Shown: in pieces, positions 1 through 7,917 of the stretch
Layout: each line of letters opens with the position of its first letter
Numbering within the stretch: position 1 is the first letter of the stretch
Origin: Candidatus Zixiibacteriota bacterium
GTDB taxonomy: Bacteria > Zixibacteria > MSB-5A5 > GN15 > PGXB01
Reading direction: 5' to 3'
Assembly: GCA_016933955.1 (NCBI GenBank)
Contig: JAFGTT010000032.1
Span: 186,001-250,000, forward strand
DNA length: 64,000 nucleotides
The notes under the pieces: model-generated
What the model was told of the DNA's origin: nothing
The model's database searches: none
What the model saw: the letters and a program-made list of their open reading frames with translations, nothing else
Position numbers and translations under genes: made by a program

Positions 1-771
1 GGTCAGTTTCAGCCTGACCATGGCCTGCTCACTGGCCCGGTATTTTAAACCGTCGCGACCCAGTCCGAAACCTTCCAACAAGCAAATTACATCGGCGACA
101 TGCACAATATCGATCCCGGGATTGCTGTGTTCAGTATGATCCGGCTGATGATGCCACCGAATGATTTCCATGATTCTCTCGGGGAAATGCCAGTGTTCGG
201 CCAGCATGGCCCCGGCTTCAGTATGGTCGACGCCCATAACCTGCTCCTCGGCTTCCTCGAAAGATATATTATTTTTATCGACCAATTCTTCGATCTCATC
301 GATAAATTCTTCAACCGATTCCTGCATTACCAGCTTGCCGATATCATGGACCAGACCGCCCGTATATATGGCTCCGTTGTCTCTGATATTCAAGAGCTTA
401 CAGAGGTTGTCGGTCATCACCGCCACGGCAATGGAATGTTTCCAGAAATCCTCGGCCGTCATATCATAGCCCCGCGCCGGGGTTCGAAGATTGGAATATA
501 CGAGCGAGGATAAGGCCAGCTGGTAAATCCACTTGGTCCCGATCCGGAAACTGGCTTCGGCAATAGAATCGATCGGCTCCTGGAAACCCAGAAAGGCCGA
601 ATTGGCCGCTTTGAGAACATTGGCCGTCAGCGCCGGGTCCAGCTGGATAACATTGGTAAGTTCTGCCGCCTCGGCATCCGGGTTATTTATCAAAACCAGC
701 AGTCTCTCAGCCATGGCAGGAAGGGTCTTAAACGACGATATTCCGGAGATTACGCGATCTCTGATTTTCAT
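1..771 (-). CDS. HDOD-domain signalling protein (3' end beyond left edge)
   Basis: The minus strand is open from the ATG at 771 to the window edge (257 codons visible, no stop), so the C-terminus is missing. The N-terminal half reads as an HDOD domain: a helical region with the pattern LDPALTANVLKAANSAFLG near residues 43-61, then LVHDIGKLVM near 141-150 and HWHFPERIMEIIRWHHQ near 190-206. HDOD proteins are HD-related signalling modules; here an HD pair is still present in HDIGK, so residual phosphohydrolase activity cannot be excluded. Its ATG overlaps the cheD stop by 4 bp (ATGA), which implies translational coupling at the end of the chemosensory operon. HDOD proteins are often found beside che genes as outputs or partners; the role here is inferred. 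Confidence 0.85.
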   Translation of the reverse strand, partial: MKIRDRVISGISSFKTLPAMAERLLVLINNPDAEAAELTNVIQLDPALTANVLKAANSAFLGFQEPIDSIAEASFRIGTKWIYQLALSSLVYSNLRTPARGYDMTAEDFWKHSIAVAVMTDNLCKLLNIRDNGAIYTGGLVHDIGKLVMQESVEEFIDEIEELVDKNNISFEEAEEQVMGVDHTEAGAMLAEHWHFPERIMEIIRWHHQPDHTEHSNPGIDIVHVADVICLLEGFGLGRDGLKYRASEQAMVRLKLT

Positions 772-1247
772 AATTCCATCACTCCTTTTGGCGATTTAAC
801 CGTGACCCTTCCGGTTTTCATCTCCAGTTGAACGGTTCGTGACAGGTTGCCCCCAACATCCTCGGCGTCAATCAGGATATTGTTTTTCCAGAGAAGTTTT
901 CTTAAAATCAGGTAATTTCTCTCGCCGATATTGAAAATCTTGTTCTGGTCCATCAGTTTCGAGCCGCCCGCGACTTTGACCACCAGGCGGTCTTTGGCCG
1001 CCCCCTCGGCAAAAGCTTTTTTAAGCAGGAAAGGGATCCCGGTGTCGGCGAACATGGCGGGCTTAACCCTGGCCTTCTCCGGCGATATTTTGGACAGCGG
1101 CAGCATATAATGAATCATCCCACCCACCCGGGTGACCGGATCATACACGGTTACACCGATACAGGAACCCAGAGAATACGTCACGATTACTTCATCGACA
1201 TTCCGGGAGACGTGGAAATCCGAAATCCCTACAACATGCAGCCCCAT
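768..1247 (-). CDS. cheD: Chemoreceptor glutamine deamidase CheD
   Basis: 159 residues, the usual size for CheD, which deamidates receptor glutamines and, in Bacillus and Thermotoga, binds CheC. The Thermotoga catalytic triad (Thr21, Cys27, His44) is matched in spacing by Thr23, Cys29 and His46 in the segments IVTYSLGSCIGV and GMIHYMLP. The start at 1247 is preceded by AAAGGA seven bases upstream, inside the end of cheR, from which it is separated by 3 bp. The stop overlaps the HDOD start. The presence of both CheD and a CheC/CheX protein points to a Bacillus/Thermotoga-like adaptation circuit rather than the E. coli type. Confidence 0.95.
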   Translation of the reverse strand: MGLHVVGISDFHVSRNVDEVIVTYSLGSCIGVTVYDPVTRVGGMIHYMLPLSKISPEKARVKPAMFADTGIPFLLKKAFAEGAAKDRLVVKVAGGSKLMDQNKIFNIGERNYLILRKLLWKNNILIDAEDVGGNLSRTVQLEMKTGRVTVKSPKGVMEL

Positions 1248-1250
1248 CTT

Positions 1251-2084
1251 TTATTCCTTTATGTATATGGACGGCTTCAGACATTTGAGTCGCTTGGCCA
1301 TCCCGGTCATGCTTTCTGCGTGCCCCGTAAAAAGGTGCCCGCCGGTTCTTAAAAGACGTTCGAATTCTACCGCAAGTTTTCGGCGCAGGCCGGTGTCGAA
1401 ATATATCATCACATTACGGCACATGATAATATCCACCTCCGGCCGGATGGGAAAAGGCGGTGTCGATAGATTAAGCTGACGATAAATAATCATTTTTTTC
1501 AGGTCGTCCCGAACCTGATAAACGATTTCATGATTGTGCTTAATCTTATTAAAATACTTGGTTTTCAGATGTTTCGGAATCGGCGCTATTCTATCTTCGG
1601 TATAAACTCCGCTCTGCGCCGCCCGGAGGACCTGGAGGTTGATATCGGTGGCCAGTATGCGAACCTCAACTGAATGCCGTCCGATATTCTCGGCCAGTTC
1701 GATAGCCAGAGTGTACGGCTCTTCCCCGGTTGAACTGGCAGTACACCAGATGCGTATAATCCGCTGACCCTTGTTTAGCCAATCCTTGATCACTGTTCTC
1801 AGGAAATCAAAATGGTCCGCTTCTCGATAGAAGCTGGTGGTGTTGGTGGAAATCGCATCGAGAAGCATCTGGATTTCCACCCCGGTCGGATCATTGAGGA
1901 TCAAATCCAGATAGTCGTCATAGCTCTCCATCCGTAGAGCCCGCATTCTCTTGGCAACCCGGGCCTTGACAAGAGATTCCTTGCTGTCATTCAACGAGAT
2001 CCCGCTCTGCTGATAGACTATTTCCCTCAGCCGGTAAAAAGTATCGGCCTTCAGAACCGGCGACAATCCGATAACTTGCTTCAT
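1251..2084 (-). CDS. cheR: Chemotaxis protein methyltransferase CheR
   Basis: 277 residues, typical for CheR, which transfers methyl groups from S-adenosylmethionine to receptor glutamates. The N-terminal helical domain (about 1-80) precedes a methyltransferase domain with STGEEPYTLAI, LATDINLQVLRAAQSGVY, IIMCRNVMIYF and a closing FTGHAES, all familiar CheR signatures. It follows cheY after 3 bp and precedes cheD by 3 bp, so all three are one transcript. The ribosome-binding site is weak (GGTTAAGTT before ATG), consistent with coupling to cheY. No cheB methylesterase is visible in the window; it may lie further left. Confidence 0.95.
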   Translation of the reverse strand: MKQVIGLSPVLKADTFYRLREIVYQQSGISLNDSKESLVKARVAKRMRALRMESYDDYLDLILNDPTGVEIQMLLDAISTNTTSFYREADHFDFLRTVIKDWLNKGQRIIRIWCTASSTGEEPYTLAIELAENIGRHSVEVRILATDINLQVLRAAQSGVYTEDRIAPIPKHLKTKYFNKIKHNHEIVYQVRDDLKKMIIYRQLNLSTPPFPIRPEVDIIMCRNVMIYFDTGLRRKLAVEFERLLRTGGHLFTGHAESMTGMAKRLKCLKPSIYIKE

Positions 2085-2087
2085 AAC

Positions 2088-2459
2088 TTAACCGTTGGAA
2101 GGCGGCAGGAATTTTTCCAGCTTGGCCTGAATATCCTTGGGGTTAAAGGGCTTGACCAGATAATCATTGGCCCCCGACTTGATCGCTTCGATAACCTTTT
2201 CCTTTTCGGATTCCGTGGTGACCATGACAATCGGGGTTTTGCTCCCGCCGGTTCGTATTTTTCTGACAGCGTCTATTCCGGTCATGACCGGCATATTCCA
2301 GTCCATCAGGATCAGAGAGATATTGCCATCCTTGGCCACAACATCAACCGCTTCCTGACCATTGGCGGCCTCGACGATATCATTAACGTTCTGCTTCTTT
2401 AGAGCACCAGTGACGATTTTTCTCATAATCTGAGAATCATCTACTACCAATACCCGCAT
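2088..2459 (-). CDS. cheY: CheY-type response regulator
   Basis: A single receiver domain of 123 residues. Asp7/Asp8 (VVDDSQ), phospho-acceptor Asp53 (LMDWNMP), Thr81/82 and Lys103 (YLVKPF) are all present. No output domain follows, as expected for CheY. The ATG at 2459 is chosen because AGGAGG sits six bases upstream; an upstream TTG at 2486 would extend it but lies before this ribosome-binding site. It overlaps the end of cheX by 23 bp. CheA would phosphorylate it and CheX, encoded just upstream, would dephosphorylate it. The target (flagellar switch, pilus motor or other) cannot be told from this window. Confidence 0.95.
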   Translation of the reverse strand: MRVLVVDDSQIMRKIVTGALKKQNVNDIVEAANGQEAVDVVAKDGNISLILMDWNMPVMTGIDAVRKIRTGGSKTPIVMVTTESEKEKVIEAIKSGANDYLVKPFNPKDIQAKLEKFLPPSNG

Positions 2460-2943
2460 GTATGGCCTCCTTTTTTTCCGGAACAACTGCTGGCTTGAAA
2501 GTCACCATCAGTGAAAAATTGCCCAGTTCGCTCTCAAATGGGACGTCCAGAAAGACTGCGTTCTGAAGATTACTCAATTGACAGATATTACCACGAACAA
2601 CAGTGGGCAGGCTGAGATTGATGGCATGACCGTCGAACTTGCCTTTGGCACTCCCGGCAATGATATTGACCAGTTCACCAACGCCATCGATAATCGATGA
2701 ATCGACGCCACGGAATTCCATCCCGACCATGCGCCCCACCATGGCCAGAGCTGTCCGCACCGGGAGCCTCAGGGCAACTATCCCCTGGGCCGTCCCCGAC
2801 ATTCCGATCACTCCAATAATATCCGGGGTCCCGTTTTCCTGGACAACCAAACCCGGCTTATTCATCTTGAGCTTGCAGTCCAGCATATTTTCGAACAACT
2901 CGTTAACAGCCGTAATAAATGGATTAATGTTCTCTGCTTTCAT
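2437..2943 (-). CDS. cheX: CheX/CheC-family CheY-P phosphatase
   Basis: About 168 residues from the ATG at 2943, which has GGAG six bases upstream; an ATG at 2955 is a less well supported alternative. The region around residues 80-95 (IDGVGELVNIIAGSAK) contains the acidic/Asn pair of the CheC/CheX/FliY active-site helix, and I see only one such helix, as in CheX. Family knowledge: CheX dimers remove phosphate from CheY-P. It overlaps fapA-like by 20 bp and cheY by 23 bp, so the three are translated in close coupling. The call CheX rather than CheC rests on the single motif and the length. Confidence 0.85.
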   Translation of the reverse strand: MKAENINPFITAVNELFENMLDCKLKMNKPGLVVQENGTPDIIGVIGMSGTAQGIVALRLPVRTALAMVGRMVGMEFRGVDSSIIDGVGELVNIIAGSAKGKFDGHAINLSLPTVVRGNICQLSNLQNAVFLDVPFESELGNFSLMVTFKPAVVPEKKEAIHAGIGSR

Positions 2944-4381
2944 TTTCCTCTCCATCTTTATTTTCCAATTCTGATGACAACACCACTTCGCCCGTGATGG
3001 GACTCAAACTGGCGACAATCGGTCCGGCCAGAGCATGGTCTATCTTATAGTGGGATTCATTGATCCGAATATTCACACCCGGGTGAGCTACTTCGAGTAT
3101 GATTATCCGGGCCCGGCTGTTAACCAATATTATTTCATGCATTCTTCGATTTTCCTCTTCCAGCCGCTCGATTTCGATCTCGCCCTCTGATATCTTAAAC
3201 TGTATCTCGGTCATTGTTTCTTTCTGGGCATTGGTGAGCAGATGCTGATTGGCTTTCAAATTGCGAATCACCGTGTCGAGCTTTTTAACGGTTTCCTTAA
3301 GACGGTTGATCTCGGTGCAATTCTCATTCCTTTTATTTTTCAGTTCCTTATCGAGTCCGGCAATCAAAACCGTTTTCACATTGCCTTTGGAACCGGCTTC
3401 TCCGACAGTAATCCCTTTGGTGGCCAGGACCTCACCCCCGATAATCCGACCGCTTTTACAGATTACTTCCCCTTTGGTTTTCAAATTGCATTGGAAAATC
3501 TCGGTGTTGACGATTATATTGCCGCCCGCACTCAGATTGGCATTCTGGATATACTTGGCGTAGATATCGCCGACTACATTGAGTAATTTTTCGGGATGGC
3601 TGTTAATACCTTCTTTGGCCGTCAGATTACCGCCGCAGACGATATCACTGGCATAGGTCAAACCTCTTATCTCGATATCCCCGGCGGCCTCCACCTTGAA
3701 CTCTGACTCCACCTCGCCGTCGATCACGACCGGGCCATTATGATTGATATTGCCGCTCTCGATTCCGACTCCGTTGGGAACGAAATAAACAGGATCGATA
3801 TCAAGCGTCTTCCCTTTCAGCTTGACCCGTCCGGAACTGTTGGCGACATATCCGTTTTGATCCGGATCCCAGTAAACATTGGGTCCGCCCTTAAGCTCGG
3901 CCTCGCGGGGACGACGGACCGTGATCTTGTTACCCAGAGCATCGTAGCCATCCTTACCGGGACAGGCCCGGACAACCCGGACCAGCAATTGACCTTTCTC
4001 CACATTGGGATTCCCCGCCCGTTGCCGGAAATCTATTCTATTGGTAACCGGATCAATCTGATAACCGGTGTGAAAATAATCTCCCTGCCATTCCAGCCGG
4101 CCATCAACCGATTCAACCGGGGGTATTCCCTTTAAAAGGGGCCAGTCCTGGATATACTCGCTCGTTTCCGGAATCTGTTTGAGTGATTGCTGGATCTGTT
4201 CCAGATTGGGAATTCTGGGAATGCCGGCCTGTTTGAAGGCGGCCACAATTTCATCGTATATACTGCTGTTGTCCACATAGGCTGAAGGACAGGACATAAA
4301 CACTGTCATCTTGTCATCGGCGATCTTTATTTCCATCGCCGGAAGATGGGTGTCTGCTTCTGGTTCTCTGAGGTTGTCCAT
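2924..4381 (-). CDS. FapA-family protein (DUF342)
   Basis: 485 residues with the layout of DUF342/FapA proteins: an N-terminal domain (about 1-165), a long glycine- and valine-rich beta-helix-like stretch with repeated IEIRG, VVGDIYAKYIQNA and KGEVICKSG-type turns (about 170-335), then a charged coiled coil (about 345-420) and a short tail. FapA proteins occur beside flagellar and chemotaxis genes, and Vibrio FapA affects flagellar assembly; the biochemical role is unsettled. Here it sits between cheW and cheX. GGAG nine bases before the ATG supports the start. A structural polymer-like or scaffold role in this pathway is an inference. Confidence 0.85.
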   Translation of the reverse strand: MDNLREPEADTHLPAMEIKIADDKMTVFMSCPSAYVDNSSIYDEIVAAFKQAGIPRIPNLEQIQQSLKQIPETSEYIQDWPLLKGIPPVESVDGRLEWQGDYFHTGYQIDPVTNRIDFRQRAGNPNVEKGQLLVRVVRACPGKDGYDALGNKITVRRPREAELKGGPNVYWDPDQNGYVANSSGRVKLKGKTLDIDPVYFVPNGVGIESGNINHNGPVVIDGEVESEFKVEAAGDIEIRGLTYASDIVCGGNLTAKEGINSHPEKLLNVVGDIYAKYIQNANLSAGGNIIVNTEIFQCNLKTKGEVICKSGRIIGGEVLATKGITVGEAGSKGNVKTVLIAGLDKELKNKRNENCTEINRLKETVKKLDTVIRNLKANQHLLTNAQKETMTEIQFKISEGEIEIERLEEENRRMHEIILVNSRARIIILEVAHPGVNIRINESHYKIDHALAGPIVASLSPITGEVVLSSELENKDGEENESREH

Positions 4382-4550
4382 TTTCCTGTGCTCCAGACCC
4401 TTAATCCTGCGGAATGCGCCCGAATTTATATCAGGCGGTTACCCGCACTAATCATTATTTCCAATCGGTTCCATACAAAAATCAGATCGGAGGACAATTA
4501 ACGGCTATCAGGCTCTATTCTTAATTAATCGGTTCGCCTGACTCCGCTTC

Positions 4551-5093
4551 TTAGTTCAGTACTCCTGTTTCGTCTTCCACCTTTGGCATTTTATCTTCTT
4601 CGAAGGTATTCAGGACCATATCGATATCCAGAAGAATCTTGATTTGATCCCTAATCCTCGCCATACCGAGTATAAACCGGGTGTCGAGGTCGCCTCCGAA
4701 ACGCGGTGGATCCTCTATCACTTTATCCTTAATATCAAGGACTTCCGAAACGGCATCAACCGCGATGCCGATCATAACATTGCTGTCGGCAATGGTTATT
4801 TCGGTGACAATAATACAGGTCTGATCGGTATCCACAGCCGTTGCCATCCCGAATTTATTGCGCAGGTCCACCACCGGAATGACTTTACCCCGTAAATTGA
4901 TGACACCGCGAATATATTCTGCCGATCCGGGGACATGAGTAATATCAATAAGCCCGATAATTTCCCGGACCTTGAGGATTTCCAGACCATATTCTTCTCC
5001 GGCCAGTTTGAAAGTCAGATACATGCCGCCCCGTTTTTCGCGCTCCGGAGATTGGCTCTCCATCATCCGAGCAGGCTTTTGCGTCTGGTTCAT
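4551..5093 (-). CDS. cheW: Chemotaxis coupling protein CheW (copy 1)
   Basis: 180 residues: a low-complexity N-terminus of about 20 residues, then a CheW domain with EEYGLEILKVREIIG, RGVINLRGKVIPVVDLR and an acidic C-terminal extension. CheW links receptor tips to CheA in the signalling array. Start chosen at the ATG with AAGGA six bases upstream. It lies between mcp and the fapA-like gene and is closely related in sequence to the second cheW at 7314-7889, so the pair looks like an intra-operon duplication. A 169-bp gap follows before fapA-like, with no clear promoter seen. Confidence 0.95.
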   Translation of the reverse strand: MNQTQKPARMMESQSPEREKRGGMYLTFKLAGEEYGLEILKVREIIGLIDITHVPGSAEYIRGVINLRGKVIPVVDLRNKFGMATAVDTDQTCIIVTEITIADSNVMIGIAVDAVSEVLDIKDKVIEDPPRFGGDLDTRFILGMARIRDQIKILLDIDMVLNTFEEDKMPKVEDETGVLN

Positions 5094-5142
5094 ATCAATT
5101 CCTTCTCCCGTGAATACAACATCCCTGTATTTTCAACCGTTG

Positions 5143-5173
5143 CGGATTCTCTCGATTTGATCGAGAGAATCCG
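5143..5173 (-). terminator. Perfect 14-bp hairpin between mcp and cheW
   Basis: The arms CGGATTCTCTCGAT and ATCGAGAGAATCCG are exact complements around a 3-nt loop, 12 bp after the mcp stop codon. No T-run follows on the transcribed strand, so it may be an attenuator or an RNA-stabilising or processing site rather than a complete intrinsic terminator. Confidence 0.55.
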
Positions 5174-5184
5174 TAACCGATCAA

Positions 5185-7179
5185 TTAAAATTCCTGCATC
5201 TCATGTTCACCGAGCGGAATAATATCCTCGGCCTTCTCCTTATGACTCCCGGCCGCGGGTTCTTTGGCCTTGCGTTCGTTCCATTCTTTCGAATGAAGGT
5301 TGGCTTTGATGGACTTGACCGTCTTGGTCGGTTCAAACTGCTTGCGGTGGGAATTCTGGGCGTGTTTCTGTATAACCGGCCCCTGATTGACTCCGGCATC
5401 GGACCCGTTGACAATCCTGGTCAGCATATAGACCGTATCCTGAAGCTGCATTGCCTGGGCCGCCAGCTCTTCGCTGGCCGAGGAAGACTCTTCGGCGTTG
5501 GCCGCATTCTGCTGGGTGACCTGATCCATCTGGGAAATAGCCGTATTGATCTGGTCAATCCCCTGGGCCTGTTCATTGCTGGCCGTCGAAACTTCACTGA
5601 CCAGGGCGTTGACCTTCTTGATACTTTCGGTCACATCATGCAGAATCATTACGACTTCCTGGGTGGCCTGGACACCGTTATCGGCATTCTTCTGCGAACC
5701 CTCGATCAGAGCATTGGTATTGCGGGCCGCTTCGGCCGAGCGCTGGGCCAGATTACGCACTTCTTCAGCCACCACCGCAAATCCCTTACCGGCTTCACCG
5801 GCGCGGGCTGCTTCGACCGCCGCATTTAGAGCCAGCAGGTTGGTCTGGAAGGCGATCTCATCGATAACCTTGATAATCTTAGCTGTCTCATCAGAGGATT
5901 TCTTGATTTCCTGCATGGCCTGAGCCATCCGATCAACCGCCGAGACACCCTTCTCCGCTCCGCCGGTGGCGTCTGTAGCCAGCAGGTTGGCCTGCTTGGC
6001 ATTATCGGCGTTCTGACGGGTCATACTGGCCATCTCTTCGAGCGAGGACGATGTCTCTTCAAGAGATGAGGCTTGTTCTGATGCTCCCTGGGCCATCGAC
6101 TGACTGGCCGCGGCGACTTCTTCCGAGGCCGCGCTGACCTGGTCGGAGCCGCTTGACAGGTTCTTGATGACTTCATTAATCGGTTTGGTGATACTGCGGG
6201 TGATGAAATAGGCGAATAACACGCCGACTATAATACCTCCGATAACCAGGGCGATCAAAAAAGCCGTGGCGCTGTCAATCACCGAGGTCATGCTGTTGTT
6301 GAGAGATGCTTTCAGATTGGTGCAATTTTCGCTTAAATCCACCGCGTACCCGATCAATTCATTGTAAGCATTCCGGCTGGAAACAATGGCCGAATAATAC
6401 TTATCGCCGGCCCCGCCATACTCACTCAGAAAACCATCGATATTCGAAGCCGCTTCCTCAAGAGCACGGTTTCCCGACACCAGGCGGTTCCATACGGCCA
6501 GCCCCTCTTTGGCCCGGCTCATCTGCTTGCCGTAATCGGCCCATTGATCGTCGCCCTCTTTCAAAATAAGATAAAGAGCCGTCACGCGCAGGGTCAAATA
6601 CTGCTCAATGACGCTGCTATTCAAGACCTTATTAATATTATTCCACATGTCGAGGGCTTCGAAATTCCGTGATTTCTTGGCATCCTCAATTGCCGGATTA
6701 ATAATTTCATTCTGGGCTTTACCGATTTTCTCCGTGATAGCCCAGCCTATCCGGGTCCAGTCGGCCAGGGCCGCATCTTTGTTCTTTCGGGCATCGGAAA
6801 GCTGTTCCACACCGCGCTTATAATCATTGGAATTCTTCATCGCGGAGTTGACCAAATCCCGGTCGGATTGACTCAGCTGGGAGTACTCCCGAAGCTGATT
6901 CAATAACCGGCCTTGCTCGCCATAGACGTCATTGTACATCTCGATGTAGTTTTTCCCGTCTTTCCCTTTGCCTGCAAAACCGAAGGCCAGGAAATCCTTG
7001 ATATGGCCCCGGGCCTGATCTACCGAGCCGTTCACGGCATCGGCATTCTGCGAAATAGTGACATATTGCTGAACACGGCCGAGGCTGTTCCAGCCCATGA
7101 ATCCAAGAATACAGGCGATCACCATGATGACGCCGAAACCGCCTGCTATTTTGGTACTCAGTTTGAGATTCTTGAACAT
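5185..7179 (-). CDS. Methyl-accepting chemotaxis protein 1
   Basis: 664 residues. Membrane segment 1 at about 10-30, a periplasmic helical sensor region of roughly 275 residues, membrane segment 2 at about 306-327, a HAMP segment, then the cytoplasmic signalling hairpin with the near-invariant tip [21 protein letters not shown] (about 441-461). Gln/Glu-rich helices before and after the tip are the likely CheR/CheD sites. After the hairpin comes a basic, Lys-rich linker of about 70 residues ending in EMQEF. AGGAGG six bases upstream fixes the start. It lies between two cheW genes, so it is the dedicated receptor of this operon; the ligand is unknown. Confidence 0.95.
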   Translation of the reverse strand: MFKNLKLSTKIAGGFGVIMVIACILGFMGWNSLGRVQQYVTISQNADAVNGSVDQARGHIKDFLAFGFAGKGKDGKNYIEMYNDVYGEQGRLLNQLREYSQLSQSDRDLVNSAMKNSNDYKRGVEQLSDARKNKDAALADWTRIGWAITEKIGKAQNEIINPAIEDAKKSRNFEALDMWNNINKVLNSSVIEQYLTLRVTALYLILKEGDDQWADYGKQMSRAKEGLAVWNRLVSGNRALEEAASNIDGFLSEYGGAGDKYYSAIVSSRNAYNELIGYAVDLSENCTNLKASLNNSMTSVIDSATAFLIALVIGGIIVGVLFAYFITRSITKPINEVIKNLSSGSDQVSAASEEVAAASQSMAQGASEQASSLEETSSSLEEMASMTRQNADNAKQANLLATDATGGAEKGVSAVDRMAQAMQEIKKSSDETAKIIKVIDEIAFQTNLLALNAAVEAARAGEAGKGFAVVAEEVRNLAQRSAEAARNTNALIEGSQKNADNGVQATQEVVMILHDVTESIKKVNALVSEVSTASNEQAQGIDQINTAISQMDQVTQQNAANAEESSSASEELAAQAMQLQDTVYMLTRIVNGSDAGVNQGPVIQKHAQNSHRKQFEPTKTVKSIKANLHSKEWNERKAKEPAAGSHKEKAEDIIPLGEHEMQEF

Positions 7180-7313
7180 GTATCTCCTCCTTTTAGCCTA
7201 TTTGCATAAGTTGTCAATCAGGTAAAATGTGCCCAAGGATGGAGGCGTGGTATGATCGTGAGACTCCCCCTGATGGCAACCCCCTTTTACCTTTTGACCG
7301 TTATTCCATCGAA

Positions 7314-7889
7314 TTAAACACCGGCGGTTTCAAGTTCGGCCACGTTCATGGTCTTGCCTTCGACGCTTTCACCCATGTCGTTCAGTATGGCCATATCGCC
7401 GGTATTAAGAACCTTGTCTATATCAAGAAGAATTTTGACTTCATTCTTGATTTTGCCGATGCCCAGGATGAAATCGGTTTCCACGCCGCCCCCGAAGGTC
7501 GGGGCATCCTCGATCTGTTCATCATCGATATCAAGCACTTCTGAAACGGCATCGACCACCACTCCGGTCATCACCGACTGGTCGCCGAAGGTCACTTCCA
7601 CCACCACGATACAGGTTTGGTCGGTATCTTCGGCCGCATCCATCCCGAATTTCAACCTTAAATCCAGGACCGGAATGACCTTGCCCCGGAGATTGATAAC
7701 GCCGCGGATGTGAGACGGTGTCTGAGGCACCCCGGTGATCTCCATCAGGCCGATAATCTCGCGGACTTTCAGTATTTCAAGTCCGTATTCCTCGTTGGCC
7801 AATCGGAAGGTCAGGTATTTACCGGCCCGGCTGTCACCTTCCCGAACAGCAGTATCGGAAGTCTCCATCGATCTGTTCTTCTTGCTCAT
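7314..7889 (-). CDS. cheW: Chemotaxis coupling protein CheW (copy 2)
   Basis: 191 residues, with a hydrophilic 24-residue N-terminus, the CheW core EEYGLEILKVREIIG, RGVINLRGKVIPVLDLR, and a longer acidic tail than copy 1. GGGAG five bases before the ATG supports the start. It follows cheA after 28 bp and precedes mcp by 134 bp; that gap holds a GGTAAAA...TTTTACC inverted repeat with a long spacer. Two CheW paralogues flanking one receptor may tune array composition, since CheW-only rings can form in arrays; this is an inference. Confidence 0.95.
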   Translation of the reverse strand: MSKKNRSMETSDTAVREGDSRAGKYLTFRLANEEYGLEILKVREIIGLMEITGVPQTPSHIRGVINLRGKVIPVLDLRLKFGMDAAEDTDQTCIVVVEVTFGDQSVMTGVVVDAVSEVLDIDDEQIEDAPTFGGGVETDFILGIGKIKNEVKILLDIDKVLNTGDMAILNDMGESVEGKTMNVAELETAGV

Positions 7890-7917
7890 GTTTTCTCCCT
7901 GTTTTATTTTAGTATTC

